Shown: piece after piece, positions 44,572 to 52,872 of the stretch
How the letters are laid out: the number at the start of each line of letters is the position of its first letter
Position numbering within the stretch: the stretch's first letter is position 1
The notes under the pieces: generated by a model
The model's input: the letters and a program-made list of their open reading frames with translations, nothing else
Database searches by the model: none
Told to the model about the DNA's origin: nothing
Translations under genes and position numbers: made by a program
DNA from: Bradyrhizobium icense
GTDB lineage: Bacteria; Pseudomonadota; Alphaproteobacteria; Rhizobiales; Xanthobacteraceae
DNA: 64,000 bases
NCBI RefSeq assembly: GCF_001693385.1
Contig: NZ_CP016428.1
Location: 4,216,001 to 4,280,000 of the forward strand
Direction: 5' to 3'

Positions 44572-45621
44572 ATGCGCACAATCGTCAAGTTGGGAGCGAT
44601 AGCGGTCGCTGCGGCGATCGGACTGGGAACGGCTTCGGCTGTGGCCCAGGACAAGAAGGTTCGTATCCAGATGCAGTCGAACTTCGCTTCGACGCTGGCA
44701 TTGCTGGGACCGAACGCAAAATACACAGTCGATCAGATCAACAAGCTGTCGGGCGGCAGCATTGAAATGAAGTTCTTCGAGCCCGGCTCCCTTGTGCCGC
44801 CGGGCCAGGCGTTCGACGCCGTGGCGTCGGGCGCGCTCGATGCCGCCTGGGCTACTCCTGGCTTCTGGACCGGCAAGGACATCGCCTTTGCCGTCTACTC
44901 GACCGTGCCGTTCGGTCCGGGTATCCCCGAATACCTCGCGTGGATGAAGGAAGGTGGCGGCGAGAAGGGGATGCAGGCGCTCTATGCCAAATTCGGCATC
45001 CATTCGATCATGTGCCACCTGATCCCGCCGGAGGCGTCAGGCTGGTTTCGCAAGGAGATCAAGACGCTCGACGACATGAAGGGGCTCAAGATGCGCTTCT
45101 TCGGTCTCGGGGCCAACGTCATGCAGAAGCTCGGCGTGTCGACGCAGCTACTGCAGGCGGGCGAAATATTCCAGGCACTGCAACTCGGCACGATCGACGC
45201 CACCGAGTTCTCCATGCCGGTGATGGATCTCAGCCTCGGATTCCACCAGGTGGCGAAATTCTACTACTTCCCCGGCTGGCATCAGCAGGCGACGGTCGGC
45301 GACCTCATCATCAACAAGGCCAAGTGGGATAGTCTGTCGGCGACCCAGAAGGCCCAGGTCGAGGCGGCTTGCGACCAGACCGTGCTCAAGGGCATCAGTA
45401 TCGGCGAGTCAGTGCAGGGCCCCGCGCTCAAGGACATCGAGGGCAAGGGCGTCAAGCTGATGACCTGGAGCCCCGAATTCCTCGCCGCATTCGAGAAGGA
45501 ATGGAAGGTCGTCGCCGCGGAACAGTCAGAGAAAAGCCCGGAATTCAAGAAGGCTTGGGATTCGCTCAGCAAGTTCCGCACTGAATATTCGGCGTGGCGT
45601 GATCGGGGCTATCTGAAGTAG
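44572..45621 (+). CDS. TRAP transporter solute-binding subunit (DctP family)
   Basis: A 349-residue periplasmic protein with a Sec signal (KLGAIAVAAAIGLGTASAVA) and DctP-family features: FFEPGSLVPPGQAFDAVASGALDAAWATPGFW near 66 and LKMRFFGLGANVMQKLGVSTQLLQAGEIFQALQLGTIDATEF near 174, including the conserved arginine that binds the ligand carboxylate. The ligand is probably a monocarboxylate or keto acid. It heads dctP-dctQ-dctM and ends just before a tetraloop hairpin. Confidence 0.93.
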   Translation: MRTIVKLGAIAVAAAIGLGTASAVAQDKKVRIQMQSNFASTLALLGPNAKYTVDQINKLSGGSIEMKFFEPGSLVPPGQAFDAVASGALDAAWATPGFWTGKDIAFAVYSTVPFGPGIPEYLAWMKEGGGEKGMQALYAKFGIHSIMCHLIPPEASGWFRKEIKTLDDMKGLKMRFFGLGANVMQKLGVSTQLLQAGEIFQALQLGTIDATEFSMPVMDLSLGFHQVAKFYYFPGWHQQATVGDLIINKAKWDSLSATQKAQVEAACDQTVLKGISIGESVQGPALKDIEGKGVKLMTWSPEFLAAFEKEWKVVAAEQSEKSPEFKKAWDSLSKFRTEYSAWRDRGYLK

Positions 45622-45637
45622 GCGCCCCACCGCGTGT

Positions 45638-45655
45638 GGCCGCCTTCGGGCGGCC
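45638..45655 (+). terminator. UUCG-tetraloop hairpin between dctP and dctQ
   Basis: GGCCGCC and GGCGGCC pair around TTCG, giving a C(UUCG)G loop, one of the most stable RNA hairpins. It starts 17 bp after the dctP stop and has no T run, so it more likely protects the dctP message or trims read-through than ends transcription. Confidence 0.75.
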
Positions 45656-45741
45656 GCATCCTTCTTCACCAACACGATTTCCTACGAGAGACTGATCCCG
45701 CAGCCATTGCGCTCACGCGGGCGGTCCGGGAGCAGCGGTCG

Positions 45742-46302
45742 ATGCAGGTAATGCTCGGAATAAGCGACGCGATCGACCGTGTTCTTGAGAAAATCGCGCG
45801 CGGATTTGGTTGGCTATTCCTCGCTCTCGTGGCCGTTATCTGCTGGGACGTGCTGACCCGCAAGATCGGATTCCAGATTCCGGGATTTGGCTCGACACCG
45901 ATCCAGGAGCTCGAATGGCACCTGCACGGCCTCCTGTTCCTGCCTTGGCTGGGCTATGCCTATATCCGTAACGTTCACGTCCGCATCGACGTGTTCACGG
46001 CCAACAAGACGCCGCGTCAGCAGGTCAAGCTCGAGCTCTTCGGGCTGATTGTGTTCGCCATCCCCTATTGCCTTGTCGCGACCTACTACGCTTATCTCTT
46101 CGCGCAGGTATCCTTCCTGCAGAATGAGAGCTCCGACGCGCCGAACGGATTGGCCTATCGCTGGATCATAAAGTCCTGCCTGTTTCTCGGCCTGGTGCTC
46201 CTCGACGCCGCCGTCGCGTCAGTGCTGATGCGCAAGCTCGTTCAATTGTTCGGGCCTCCCGAGATCGCCGCGCGCGCCGCCCCGCCCGTGACTCGCGTCT
46301 AG
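45742..46302 (+). CDS. TRAP transporter small permease (DctQ)
   Basis: A 186-residue inner-membrane protein with four helices and the DctQ pattern TPIQELEWHLHGLLFLPWLGYAYIRNVHVRIDVF near 55-88. The frame is open from 45634, but that part is the hairpin region; the ATG at 45742 (or 45751) begins the normal family N-terminus. Confidence 0.9.
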   Translation: MQVMLGISDAIDRVLEKIARGFGWLFLALVAVICWDVLTRKIGFQIPGFGSTPIQELEWHLHGLLFLPWLGYAYIRNVHVRIDVFTANKTPRQQVKLELFGLIVFAIPYCLVATYYAYLFAQVSFLQNESSDAPNGLAYRWIIKSCLFLGLVLLDAAVASVLMRKLVQLFGPPEIAARAAPPVTRV

Positions 46303-46314
46303 GGGAGGCGAGAC

Positions 46315-47694
46315 ATGGAATGGATCGCCGACCACCTCTCCATCCTCATGTTCCTGGTGCTCACGGTCATCATGTTCGTGGGTTATCCGGTAGCCTTCGT
46401 GCTCGGCGGCGTCGCCCTCGGCTTCGGCGTGCTCGGCATCATGCTTGATGTCTTCCGGCCGGCCCAGTTCGGCAGTCTGATCCCGCGCATCTGGGGCCAG
46501 GCGGTGCAGAACCAGGTTCTCATTGCCGTGCCGATGTTCATCTTCATGGGCACGGTCCTGGAAAAATCGGGCGTGGCCGACGAGTTGCTCAAGGCCCTGC
46601 AGGTGATTACCCGCCGGATTCCCGGGGGACTCGCCATGTCGGTGACCCTGCTGGGCACCATCATGGCTGCGACCACCGGCATCGTCGGCGCGTCGGTGAT
46701 CATGCTGACCCTGGTCGCCTTGCCAACGATGCTCGCGAGCGGCTACTCCAAGGAGCTGTCGGTCGGCACCATCGCCTCGGCGGGTACACTCGGCATCCTG
46801 ATTCCGCCCAGCATCATGCTGGTCATCATGGGCGACCTGCTGACGATCTCGGTCGGCACGCTGTTCACCGCGGCGATCATTCCCGGCCTGATAATGTCGG
46901 GCGTCTATCTCCTATATATCTGCACCTTGGCGGCCGTGAAGCCCAGCTTGGCTCCGCCGCTCGCGGCGAACGTCGGCCCCCAGGGCGGGGCCGAGCTGAT
47001 GCAGATGGTGCTCCGCAGCTTCCTTCCGCCGGCGTTCCTGATCTTCGTCGTGCTCGGCTCGATCTTCGGCGGCTGGGCGACGCCGACCGAGGCGGGCGGC
47101 ACCGGCTGCGCCGGCGCGCTGCTGCTGGCGTGGTGGAACGGGCGCCTCAACAGGAAGATGCTGTCGGAAGTCATCGAGAGCTCGGCGCTCACCAACGCGC
47201 TGGTGTTCTTCATCATCTTTGGCGCCACGCTCTTCTCCTTCGTCTTCCGCGCCTTGGGCGGCGACGATCTGGTGGGTGAGCTGTTGAAGGCCGTTGGTAT
47301 CAACACGGGCTGGGAGATCCTGATCTTCGTGATGGTGCTGGTCTTCATCATGGGGTTCTTCTTCGACTGGCTGGAAATTTGCCTGATCGTGTTGCCGATC
47401 TTCGCGCCCATCCTGAAGAGCGTCGACTTCACGCCGCACCTTGCTACCAACAAGGATTTCATGGCCTGGTTCGTGATTCTGGTCGCCGTGAACCTGCAAT
47501 CGGCGTTCCTGACACCGCCCTTCGGCTTTGCGCTGTTCTACATGAAGGCGACCGTGCCGAAGTCGGTGACGATGGTTCACATCTATCGCGGCATCGTTCC
47601 GTTCGTGATCCTGCAGATGGTGGCGCTCGCCTTGTGCATCATTTGGCCGGAGACCATCCTCTGGCTGCCGCGCTATTTCGGTTTCCTCGACTGA
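46315..47694 (+). CDS. TRAP transporter large permease (DctM)
   Basis: A 459-residue inner-membrane protein with about twelve to thirteen helices. DctM marks include ALPTMLASGYSKELSVGTIASAGTLGILIPPS near 140-170 and GWATPTEAGGTGCAGALLLA near 260. GGGGAGGCGAGAC upstream gives a strong ribosome site. It follows dctQ by 12 bp and completes the sodium-driven TRAP importer. Confidence 0.94.
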   Translation: MEWIADHLSILMFLVLTVIMFVGYPVAFVLGGVALGFGVLGIMLDVFRPAQFGSLIPRIWGQAVQNQVLIAVPMFIFMGTVLEKSGVADELLKALQVITRRIPGGLAMSVTLLGTIMAATTGIVGASVIMLTLVALPTMLASGYSKELSVGTIASAGTLGILIPPSIMLVIMGDLLTISVGTLFTAAIIPGLIMSGVYLLYICTLAAVKPSLAPPLAANVGPQGGAELMQMVLRSFLPPAFLIFVVLGSIFGGWATPTEAGGTGCAGALLLAWWNGRLNRKMLSEVIESSALTNALVFFIIFGATLFSFVFRALGGDDLVGELLKAVGINTGWEILIFVMVLVFIMGFFFDWLEICLIVLPIFAPILKSVDFTPHLATNKDFMAWFVILVAVNLQSAFLTPPFGFALFYMKATVPKSVTMVHIYRGIVPFVILQMVALALCIIWPETILWLPRYFGFLD

Positions 47695-47751
47695 GTGGCG
47701 TCACCTTCGGCGCCGCACCGAAATAAGGACAAACGCGCAGCGAGGCCGCCG

Positions 47752-48387
47752 TTACTTCTTCAGCAGCGGCCTGATCCGCTCTTCCAACTCCTCGAACGAC
47801 ATCGAGCCCTGCAGCCGCACGCCGTTGAGAAAGAATGTCGGCGTTGAGGTGACCTTCAGTTCGCGATGGGCGTATTGCTGATCGGCATTCAGCTTATCGA
47901 ACTGCGCCTGGTCTTCCTCGCAGGTCTTGACGTCCTGCTCGCTCATACCGTGCTGCTTTCCGACATAGATCAAGGTATCCTTGGTCTGAGCCATCAGGCG
48001 GTCCTGCAGCTTGAACAGCATCTCGACTGCGCCGAGGTATTTTTCGGAATCGCCTTTGCCAATGCAGCGCGCCAGTATCGAAGCTGCGGCGGCTTTGATG
48101 TCGAGCGGAAATTCGCGGAATACGAAACGCACTTTACCGGTATTGATATATTTCGACCGCAACATTGGGAACACATTCTGGCCGAAGGCCGCGCAATGCG
48201 GGCAACTCATCGACGAATATTCGGTGATGGTGATTGGTGCTTTCTCAGATCCGATTGCAATGTCCGGCAGCGACACCGGCTTGGCGACTGCTGCGGCAAT
48301 CGCACTTTGTGCCAGGGCAGTGCCCGGGGTGACCGGCGATGCAAAAGCGAGGAGGGCGGCGAAAGCAATGCGGCGGCGAACGTTCAA
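47752..48387 (-). CDS. DsbA-family thioredoxin-fold protein
   Basis: A 211-residue periplasmic oxidoreductase. A signal peptide (RRIAFAALLAFASPVTPGTALA) is followed by a thioredoxin fold with the active site MSCPHC near residues 60-65 and the cis-proline loop STPTFFLNG near 181. The helical insert (residues 100-165) fits the DsbA/ScsC-like group. It may oxidise or isomerise disulfides in secreted proteins. It is monocistronic, convergent with the TRAP operon. Confidence 0.9.
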   Translation of the reverse strand: MNVRRRIAFAALLAFASPVTPGTALAQSAIAAAVAKPVSLPDIAIGSEKAPITITEYSSMSCPHCAAFGQNVFPMLRSKYINTGKVRFVFREFPLDIKAAAASILARCIGKGDSEKYLGAVEMLFKLQDRLMAQTKDTLIYVGKQHGMSEQDVKTCEEDQAQFDKLNADQQYAHRELKVTSTPTFFLNGVRLQGSMSFEELEERIRPLLKK

Positions 48388-48565
48388 CGGTTACTCCGAA
48401 CGGATTTCGAGAGGCGAGCGGGTAAGGCCGCGGCTTATCGGCTATTCTACCGGTTTCGCACGCCAAAGGCCATCTAAGCCGGATCGCAGTTGACCGTGAA
48501 TTGCTCGCGATCCAATCATAGGCAACACGCGCAAGCCAAACTCTGCAGACAACAAAGAGAACGTC

Positions 48566-49828
48566 ATGATTCAGCACACGGCGCTTTTGAACGAAACGCA
48601 GACAGCGGATGCCATGTTGCGGGCGCGGGCCCGGCGGGTCGTTCCCGGCGGCATGTGGGGCCACCTGAATGCCGCGCGGCTCCCGGAAGGCTATCCGCAA
48701 TTCTTCGCTTCCGCGGAGGGCTGCCGCGTGCGCGACGTCGACGGGCGCGAATACATTGACTTCATGTGCAGTTGGGGGCCGATCCTGCTCGGCCACCGGC
48801 ATCCCGAAGTTCAGGCGGCGGCAGAGGCGCAGGCCGCCAGAGGGGACTGCTTGAACGGCCCGGGCGAGATCATGGTGGAGCTTGCCGAGGACCTCGTCGC
48901 CATGCTGCCGCATGCCGATTGGGCAATGTTCCAGAAGAATGGCGGCGATGCGACCACATGCTGCGTGACGATCGCCCGCGCCGCCACTGGACGCCGCAAG
49001 GTGCTGGTCGCGCGTGGCAGCTATCACGGCGCGCTCCCATGGTGCTCGCCGAGCGTTGCCGGCGTGACTGCCGAGGACCGCGCGCATCTGGTGCACTTCG
49101 AGTACAACGACGTGCAGAGCTTGCGAGCAGCGGTCGAGGAAGCGGGCAAGGATCTCGGCGCGATCCTGGTGACGGCTTTCCGCCACGACATGGGACGCGA
49201 TCTCGAATTGCCGACGAAGGAATTCGCGGCAGTCGCGAGGGCGGCGTGCGACGCTGCCGACGCCGCTCTGATCATCGATGAGGTGCGGGCCGGTCTGCGG
49301 CTCGACATCAAGGGGAGCTGGGAAACGCTCGGCGTGCGTCCGGACCTGTGCGCCTGGAGCAAAGCGATCGCCAACGGCTATGCGCTGGCTGCCGTTACCG
49401 GCAACGATCGCTTTCGCGAAGCCGCCACCAGGGTATTCGTCACCGGCTCGTTCTGGTGCGGCGCGGTGGCGATGGCCGCGGCGCGGGCGACGCTGCGGAT
49501 CGCGCGCGAGACGGATGTGCCGGGCCACATCTACGCGATGGGCTCGAGGTTGCGCGAGGGATTGGCGTCGCTAGCGAACGAGCATGGCATCGCGATCCGC
49601 CCGAGCGGCCCGCCGCAGATGCCGCTGATGCTGTTCGATGCCGACCCGGACGCAATGAAGGGCAAGGTGTTCTGCTCAGCCGCGCTGCGGCATGGCGCGT
49701 TCTTTCATCCCCAGCACAATATGTTTCTGTCCTCGGCGCATTGCACATCCGATATCGACGAGGCGCTGCAGGCGGCCTCGCACGGCTTCAAGGCCGTCCG
49801 CGAGTTGGAGGCGAAGTCCAATCGATAG
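48566..49828 (+). CDS. Class III aminotransferase (glutamate-1-semialdehyde mutase-like)
   Basis: A 420-residue PLP enzyme resembling HemL. The N-terminal RRVVPGGMWGHLNAARLPEGYPQFFASAEGCRVRDVDGREYIDFMC is close to the family, the PLP lysine is K266 (CAWSKAIANGYALA) and the aspartate motif is LIIDEVRAG near 233. The HemL motif at the lysine differs, so a general omega- or beta-aminotransferase is more likely than haem synthesis. It is a single gene. Confidence 0.82.
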   Translation: MIQHTALLNETQTADAMLRARARRVVPGGMWGHLNAARLPEGYPQFFASAEGCRVRDVDGREYIDFMCSWGPILLGHRHPEVQAAAEAQAARGDCLNGPGEIMVELAEDLVAMLPHADWAMFQKNGGDATTCCVTIARAATGRRKVLVARGSYHGALPWCSPSVAGVTAEDRAHLVHFEYNDVQSLRAAVEEAGKDLGAILVTAFRHDMGRDLELPTKEFAAVARAACDAADAALIIDEVRAGLRLDIKGSWETLGVRPDLCAWSKAIANGYALAAVTGNDRFREAATRVFVTGSFWCGAVAMAAARATLRIARETDVPGHIYAMGSRLREGLASLANEHGIAIRPSGPPQMPLMLFDADPDAMKGKVFCSAALRHGAFFHPQHNMFLSSAHCTSDIDEALQAASHGFKAVRELEAKSNR

Positions 49829-50068
49829 GTCCTCGGCAATCAACCTGGGCCGATTTGGGACTTGCGAGCCGAGCATCAAATAAAAAATGCCCCGCAACGC
49901 GGCCTCTACGACCGACGATGACGGGGCAGTCTTAGGAGAAAACGGCGAGATCGCCGAATGATGATGCTGGACATCGTCGTCCGGCATCATGCGAGCCAAT
50001 ACTCGACTCTTTCGGCGGCGTTGACGTTGACCTGGATCAAATAGACGATACGTCGGAACTTCGACCAT

Positions 50069-50437
50069 TCAGGAGGTCGGGTCGTCTATCAACGGCTGCG
50101 GACGGGCGAAGGCTTCCAGTAGTTCCTTCCGGTCCATGACGATCTCACGGCCCCGGATACGCAAGCCATGTTCCGTCAGCAGGGCAAGATTGCGCGACAG
50201 ATTTTCGCGCGTGGTGCCGATGTGCGAAGCCAACGTGCCGCGATCAAACGGAATTACGACCGATTCCTGGCTGCCATCCCGGCGTGCCTCGGTCAGAATC
50301 CAGTTGGCAAGGCGCTCGACGCTCGAGCGCGCCATGTAACCCTTCAATTTCTTGACCGCCCCGCGGTAGGCGAATGCCAGTTCCCGCGCCACGATCCGCG
50401 CGAAGGCGACGTCCTGGTCGAACGTCTCACGGACGTG
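50069..50437 (-). pseudogene. Crp/Fnr-family regulator, 5'-truncated
   Basis: Reading back from the stop, the frame encodes the dimerisation helix (FARIVARELAFAYRGAVKKL) and a complete winged helix (FDRGTLASHIGTTRENLSRNLALLTEHGLRIRGREIVMDR), but no cyclic-nucleotide-like sensor domain. Homology seems to run only to about 50437, where a MogA/MoaB fragment begins on the other strand. A GTG at 50392 could still express the 107-residue DNA-binding part. Both this gene and the neighbouring fragment appear to have lost their 5' ends in one deletion. Confidence 0.7.
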
Positions 50438-50439
50438 CC

Positions 50440-50679
50440 GGGTTTGGCGAACTGATGCGCCGGGTCAGCCTCGAACAGGTGCCGACTGCCATCCTCTCCC
50501 GGCAGACCGCCGGAACGCGCGGCAAGTGCCTGATCGTCAATCTGCCGGGACGCCCTTCGGCCATCGACATCTGCCTGAACGCGGTATTCCCCGCAATTCC
50601 CTACTGCCTCGATCTGATCGGGGCGCGACGAATAGAGGTCAATCCAGATGTCTGCACAGCATTCCGTCCTGCCGCATAG
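50440..50679 (+). pseudogene. MogA/MoaB-like molybdopterin gene, 3' fragment
   Basis: The frame reads GFGELMRRVSLEQVPTAILSRQTAG, RGKCLIVNLPGRPSAIDICL and AVFPAIPYCLDLIG, the C-terminal half of molybdopterin adenylyltransferase/MoaB proteins, to a natural-looking end. The catalytic N-terminal half is absent: bases upstream belong, antisense, to the Crp/Fnr remnant. It cannot make active enzyme. Its stop overlaps the next ATG region, as in an operon. Confidence 0.72.
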
Positions 50680-51029
50680 TGCAGCCCTGCGGCTGCAACC
50701 GGCTTTGGTGGCGATCGTCTACGCCAACGAGGCCTATCCGCAATCAACCTTTGAACGGATCGTTGGGGATTGCCGCCGTCGCGGACTCGGGGTGGCGGGC
50801 GTACTGCAATACCCGGTCTGCTCGGAAGCGGCCGACCATTGCGATGTCGTGCTGGAAGAGCTCACCACCGGGCTGCGGACGGATCTGTTCGAAGACCGCG
50901 GGCCCGGCGCCAGCGGATGCCGGCTCGACGAGGCGGCGCTCGCTGAAGTGAACGGGCAGGTGGCGCGTTCGCTCGATGCCGGTCCCGAGCTTCTGATCCT
51001 CAACAAGTTCGGCAAAGTGGAGGCCGAAG
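50648..51029 (+). pseudogene. DUF2478 (NTP-binding-like) gene, 3'-truncated
   Basis: The frame from 50648 gives about 127 residues of a DUF2478 domain: ALVAIVYANEAYPQSTFERI, VVLEELTTGLRTDLFEDRGPGASGCRLDE and LLILNKFGKVEAEG. After that glycine, near 51030, family similarity ends and the frame continues as unrelated Arg-rich sequence to 51301. DUF2478 genes usually sit with molybdate uptake or cofactor genes, matching the fragments on both sides. Confidence 0.68.
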
Positions 51030-51137
51030 GCCAAGCTACATCAGCTCAGCCTCGCCGGCGGATTCGTTGTCGTCGCGCCGGATGTGAAATCCATCGAGCG
51101 CGGCGCGCAGGTACGCTGGCGGCCGTTTGCGAGATAG
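51030..51137 (+). pseudogene. Possible MoeA C-terminal fragment
   Basis: In the frame one base away from the DUF2478 remnant, 35 codons read AKLHQLSLAGGFVVVAPDVK, then SIERGAQVRWRPFAR and a stop. The GFVVVAPDV...GAQVRWRPF pattern resembles the last beta-barrel domain of molybdopterin molybdenumtransferase MoeA. The match is short and tentative. It would fit a molybdenum cofactor cluster decayed by deletions. Confidence 0.35.
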
Positions 51138-51255
51138 AAGTAAGGCCGGTCATCCCAGCACGTCGCTGGCGGTTGCGAGTTTCTGAGAACGAGCGCAGCA
51201 GGACAGCCGACCGCGCGGACGCGCAATCCTCGGGCATCAATTCACGGTCAGGGCA

Positions 51256-51513
51256 TTACGCAACGCGGTTCCAGGCGTGCTTGCCGGGGGCGGGCGTATA
51301 GCGCTCCAGATTTTCGAACTCGTCATGGCCCGCCAGGTGCATGACCTCGACGCAATCGGCATTGAGGCGCTCGTTGTCGACCAACCGCTCCGCCAACACC
51401 AGCGCCTGGGATGGGCCGACCGATTGCACTTCGATCTGGCGTTGCAGGCATTTGAAGCTGTGGCCGTCGGAATTGCAGAGATCCTTATAGAAGGAGACGC
51501 GATATTTGTTCAT
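51256..51513 (-). CDS. Small conserved protein downstream of fixK (85 aa)
   Basis: From the ATG at 51513, preceded by GGGAGTGCAAG, an 85-residue soluble protein is encoded: MNKYRVSFYKDLCNSDGHSFKC, then LQRQIEVQSVGPSQALVLAERL, with two cysteines early. The alpha/beta pattern suggests a small ferredoxin-like fold, but I know no function. It starts 44 bp after the fixK stop on the same strand, so it is likely expressed with fixK under low oxygen. Confidence 0.7.
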   Translation of the reverse strand: MNKYRVSFYKDLCNSDGHSFKCLQRQIEVQSVGPSQALVLAERLVDNERLNADCVEVMHLAGHDEFENLERYTPAPGKHAWNRVA

Positions 51514-51556
51514 CTTGCACTCCCATCCTTCGGGCATCCTGTCGCCCAGCTTACTC

Positions 51557-52261
51557 TCAGGCGTCCATGTCCGCCAGCCGCTGGCGGTTGCGCAGCACGA
51601 TTTGACGTGCGCTCGAAAATGCCAGAATGCCCTGGTCGCTGAGCTGCGAAAGCGCCCGCGAAACGGTTTCCAGCGTCAGGCCGAGATAGTCGCCGATATC
51701 GCGGCGGCACATCGGCAGGGCCATCATACCCGCCCTGGTGAGCCGGCGGTCCATTTCCAGCAGGAAGGTGGCAACTTTTTCCATCGCGGTCTTGCGGCCC
51801 AGAAGCAGCATGTGATCTTCGGCGTGCCGGAGGTCGCTAGCGGTCATGGTCCAGAGGTTATGGGCGACCTGGACATTCGAACCCGCGGCGGCTTCAAGGC
51901 TGCGGCGCTTTACCAGGCGAACCGTGGTGTCGGCGATCGCTTCAGCCGTCAGGCGATGGGCCGAGCCGGCATCGAGACCGAATACGTCGCCCGGCAGGTG
52001 GAACGCGCCGATCTGGCGCCTTCCGTCGGTGAGGAGCTTGTAGGTGCGAACCGCGCCGCGGACCACCTGATAGACATATTCGGAAGGCTCGCCCTCGCCG
52101 TAAATTTCCTCATCCTTGCGGTAGGAAAACTCGCTGGCAATCACACCCGCGCAGGTCGCGATCACGTTGAATTGGTCGACGGCCGGAACACCCTGGGTGC
52201 GTGGGGCGGAGAAAACCTTGGCTGGTGAAACTGCCGGGGCGGTGATCGTCTGGGTGAGCAT
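51557..52261 (-). CDS. fixK: Oxygen-responsive Crp/Fnr regulator FixK
   Basis: A 234-residue regulator: a sensor jelly-roll (EEIYGEGEPSEYVYQVVRGAVRTYKLLTDGRRQIGAFHLPGDVFGLD), a dimer helix and a winged helix (CRRDIGDYLGLTLETVSRALSQLSDQGIL). It has no Fnr-type N-terminal cysteine cluster, as for FixK. C185 at the start of the helix-turn-helix matches the redox-sensitive cysteine described in Bradyrhizobium FixK2, to within two residues. AGGAG precedes the ATG. Its 122-bp upstream spacer carries a 10-bp-spaced direct repeat that FixJ may bind. Confidence 0.94.
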   Translation of the reverse strand: MLTQTITAPAVSPAKVFSAPRTQGVPAVDQFNVIATCAGVIASEFSYRKDEEIYGEGEPSEYVYQVVRGAVRTYKLLTDGRRQIGAFHLPGDVFGLDAGSAHRLTAEAIADTTVRLVKRRSLEAAAGSNVQVAHNLWTMTASDLRHAEDHMLLLGRKTAMEKVATFLLEMDRRLTRAGMMALPMCRRDIGDYLGLTLETVSRALSQLSDQGILAFSSARQIVLRNRQRLADMDA

Positions 52262-52347
52262 TTGCCATCTCCTCGATGCGGGATGGCTTTGATGTATCCG
52301 GGATTTTTGCAGCCGGATATTTGGGTCGATATCCTAAGGAGGAGCCC

Positions 52348-52363
52348 TTACGGGGTTTTACGG
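52348..52363 (-). promoter_or_regulatory. Candidate FixJ-binding direct repeat upstream of fixK
   Basis: On the minus strand CCGTAA occurs twice with a 10-bp period (52348-52353 and 52358-52363), one helical turn apart, so a dimer could bind one DNA face. It lies about 90-100 bp before the fixK ATG. Confidence 0.5.
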
Positions 52364-52383
52364 AGCGAATCCTGGCCGGGGCC

Positions 52384-52872
52384 TCAGGCCTGGTCTGCCG
52401 CATTCGGCGTATTGATCGCGTTTCGAACGCAGTCGACCAAACTGCCCTCCAGGTTGGGTTTCAGAAGCACCTGGCGCACTCCGGCCGAGCTGGCCTTGGC
52501 CGAGATGTTTTCGTCCGGATAGCCTGTGATCAGAATGATCGGGGTGGGGACGTGAAGCCTTCGCAGCCGGATGGTCAGCTCCAAACCGTCGAGTTCCGCC
52601 ATCTTGTAGTCCACAACAAGACAATCCGCGCGGTTTCGGGTGGAAGATCCGAGCAGGGCAATCCCGCTGCGGAACGTGCGCACGTCAAACCCCTCGGTCT
52701 CGAGTAGAAATCGCAGCGATGTCCGGACGTCGTAATCGTCATCGACGACGTAGACCATCGATTTCCGGGGCGGAATGCCGACTTCGGACTCTCTGGTGGC
52801 GCTATTTCGGATGTCGGTCATGCCGACAAAATAGATATTTTCCGAGTTCCCGAATTGACTTGGCTCAATCAT
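52384..52872 (-). CDS. Single-domain response regulator between fixJ and fixK
   Basis: A CheY-like receiver with no output domain: VYVVDDDYDVRTSLRFLL, the phospho-acceptor aspartate in LVVDYKMAELDGLEL, ILITGYP, and a lysine in LLKPN. The ATG at 52872 overlaps the fixJ stop by eight bases; an alternative at 52821 would remove a 17-residue tail. The same gene order (fixLJ, receiver, fixK2) is known in Bradyrhizobium diazoefficiens, as I recall. It could act as a phosphate sink for FixL. Confidence 0.85.
   Translation of the reverse strand: MIEPSQFGNSENIYFVGMTDIRNSATRESEVGIPPRKSMVYVVDDDYDVRTSLRFLLETEGFDVRTFRSGIALLGSSTRNRADCLVVDYKMAELDGLELTIRLRRLHVPTPIILITGYPDENISAKASSAGVRQVLLKPNLEGSLVDCVRNAINTPNAADQA

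Noticed and set aside
51030..51301. C-terminal extension of the DUF2478 frame
   Set aside because: Similarity to DUF2478 ends near 51030 and the rest is Arg-rich out-of-frame sequence, consistent with a remnant.
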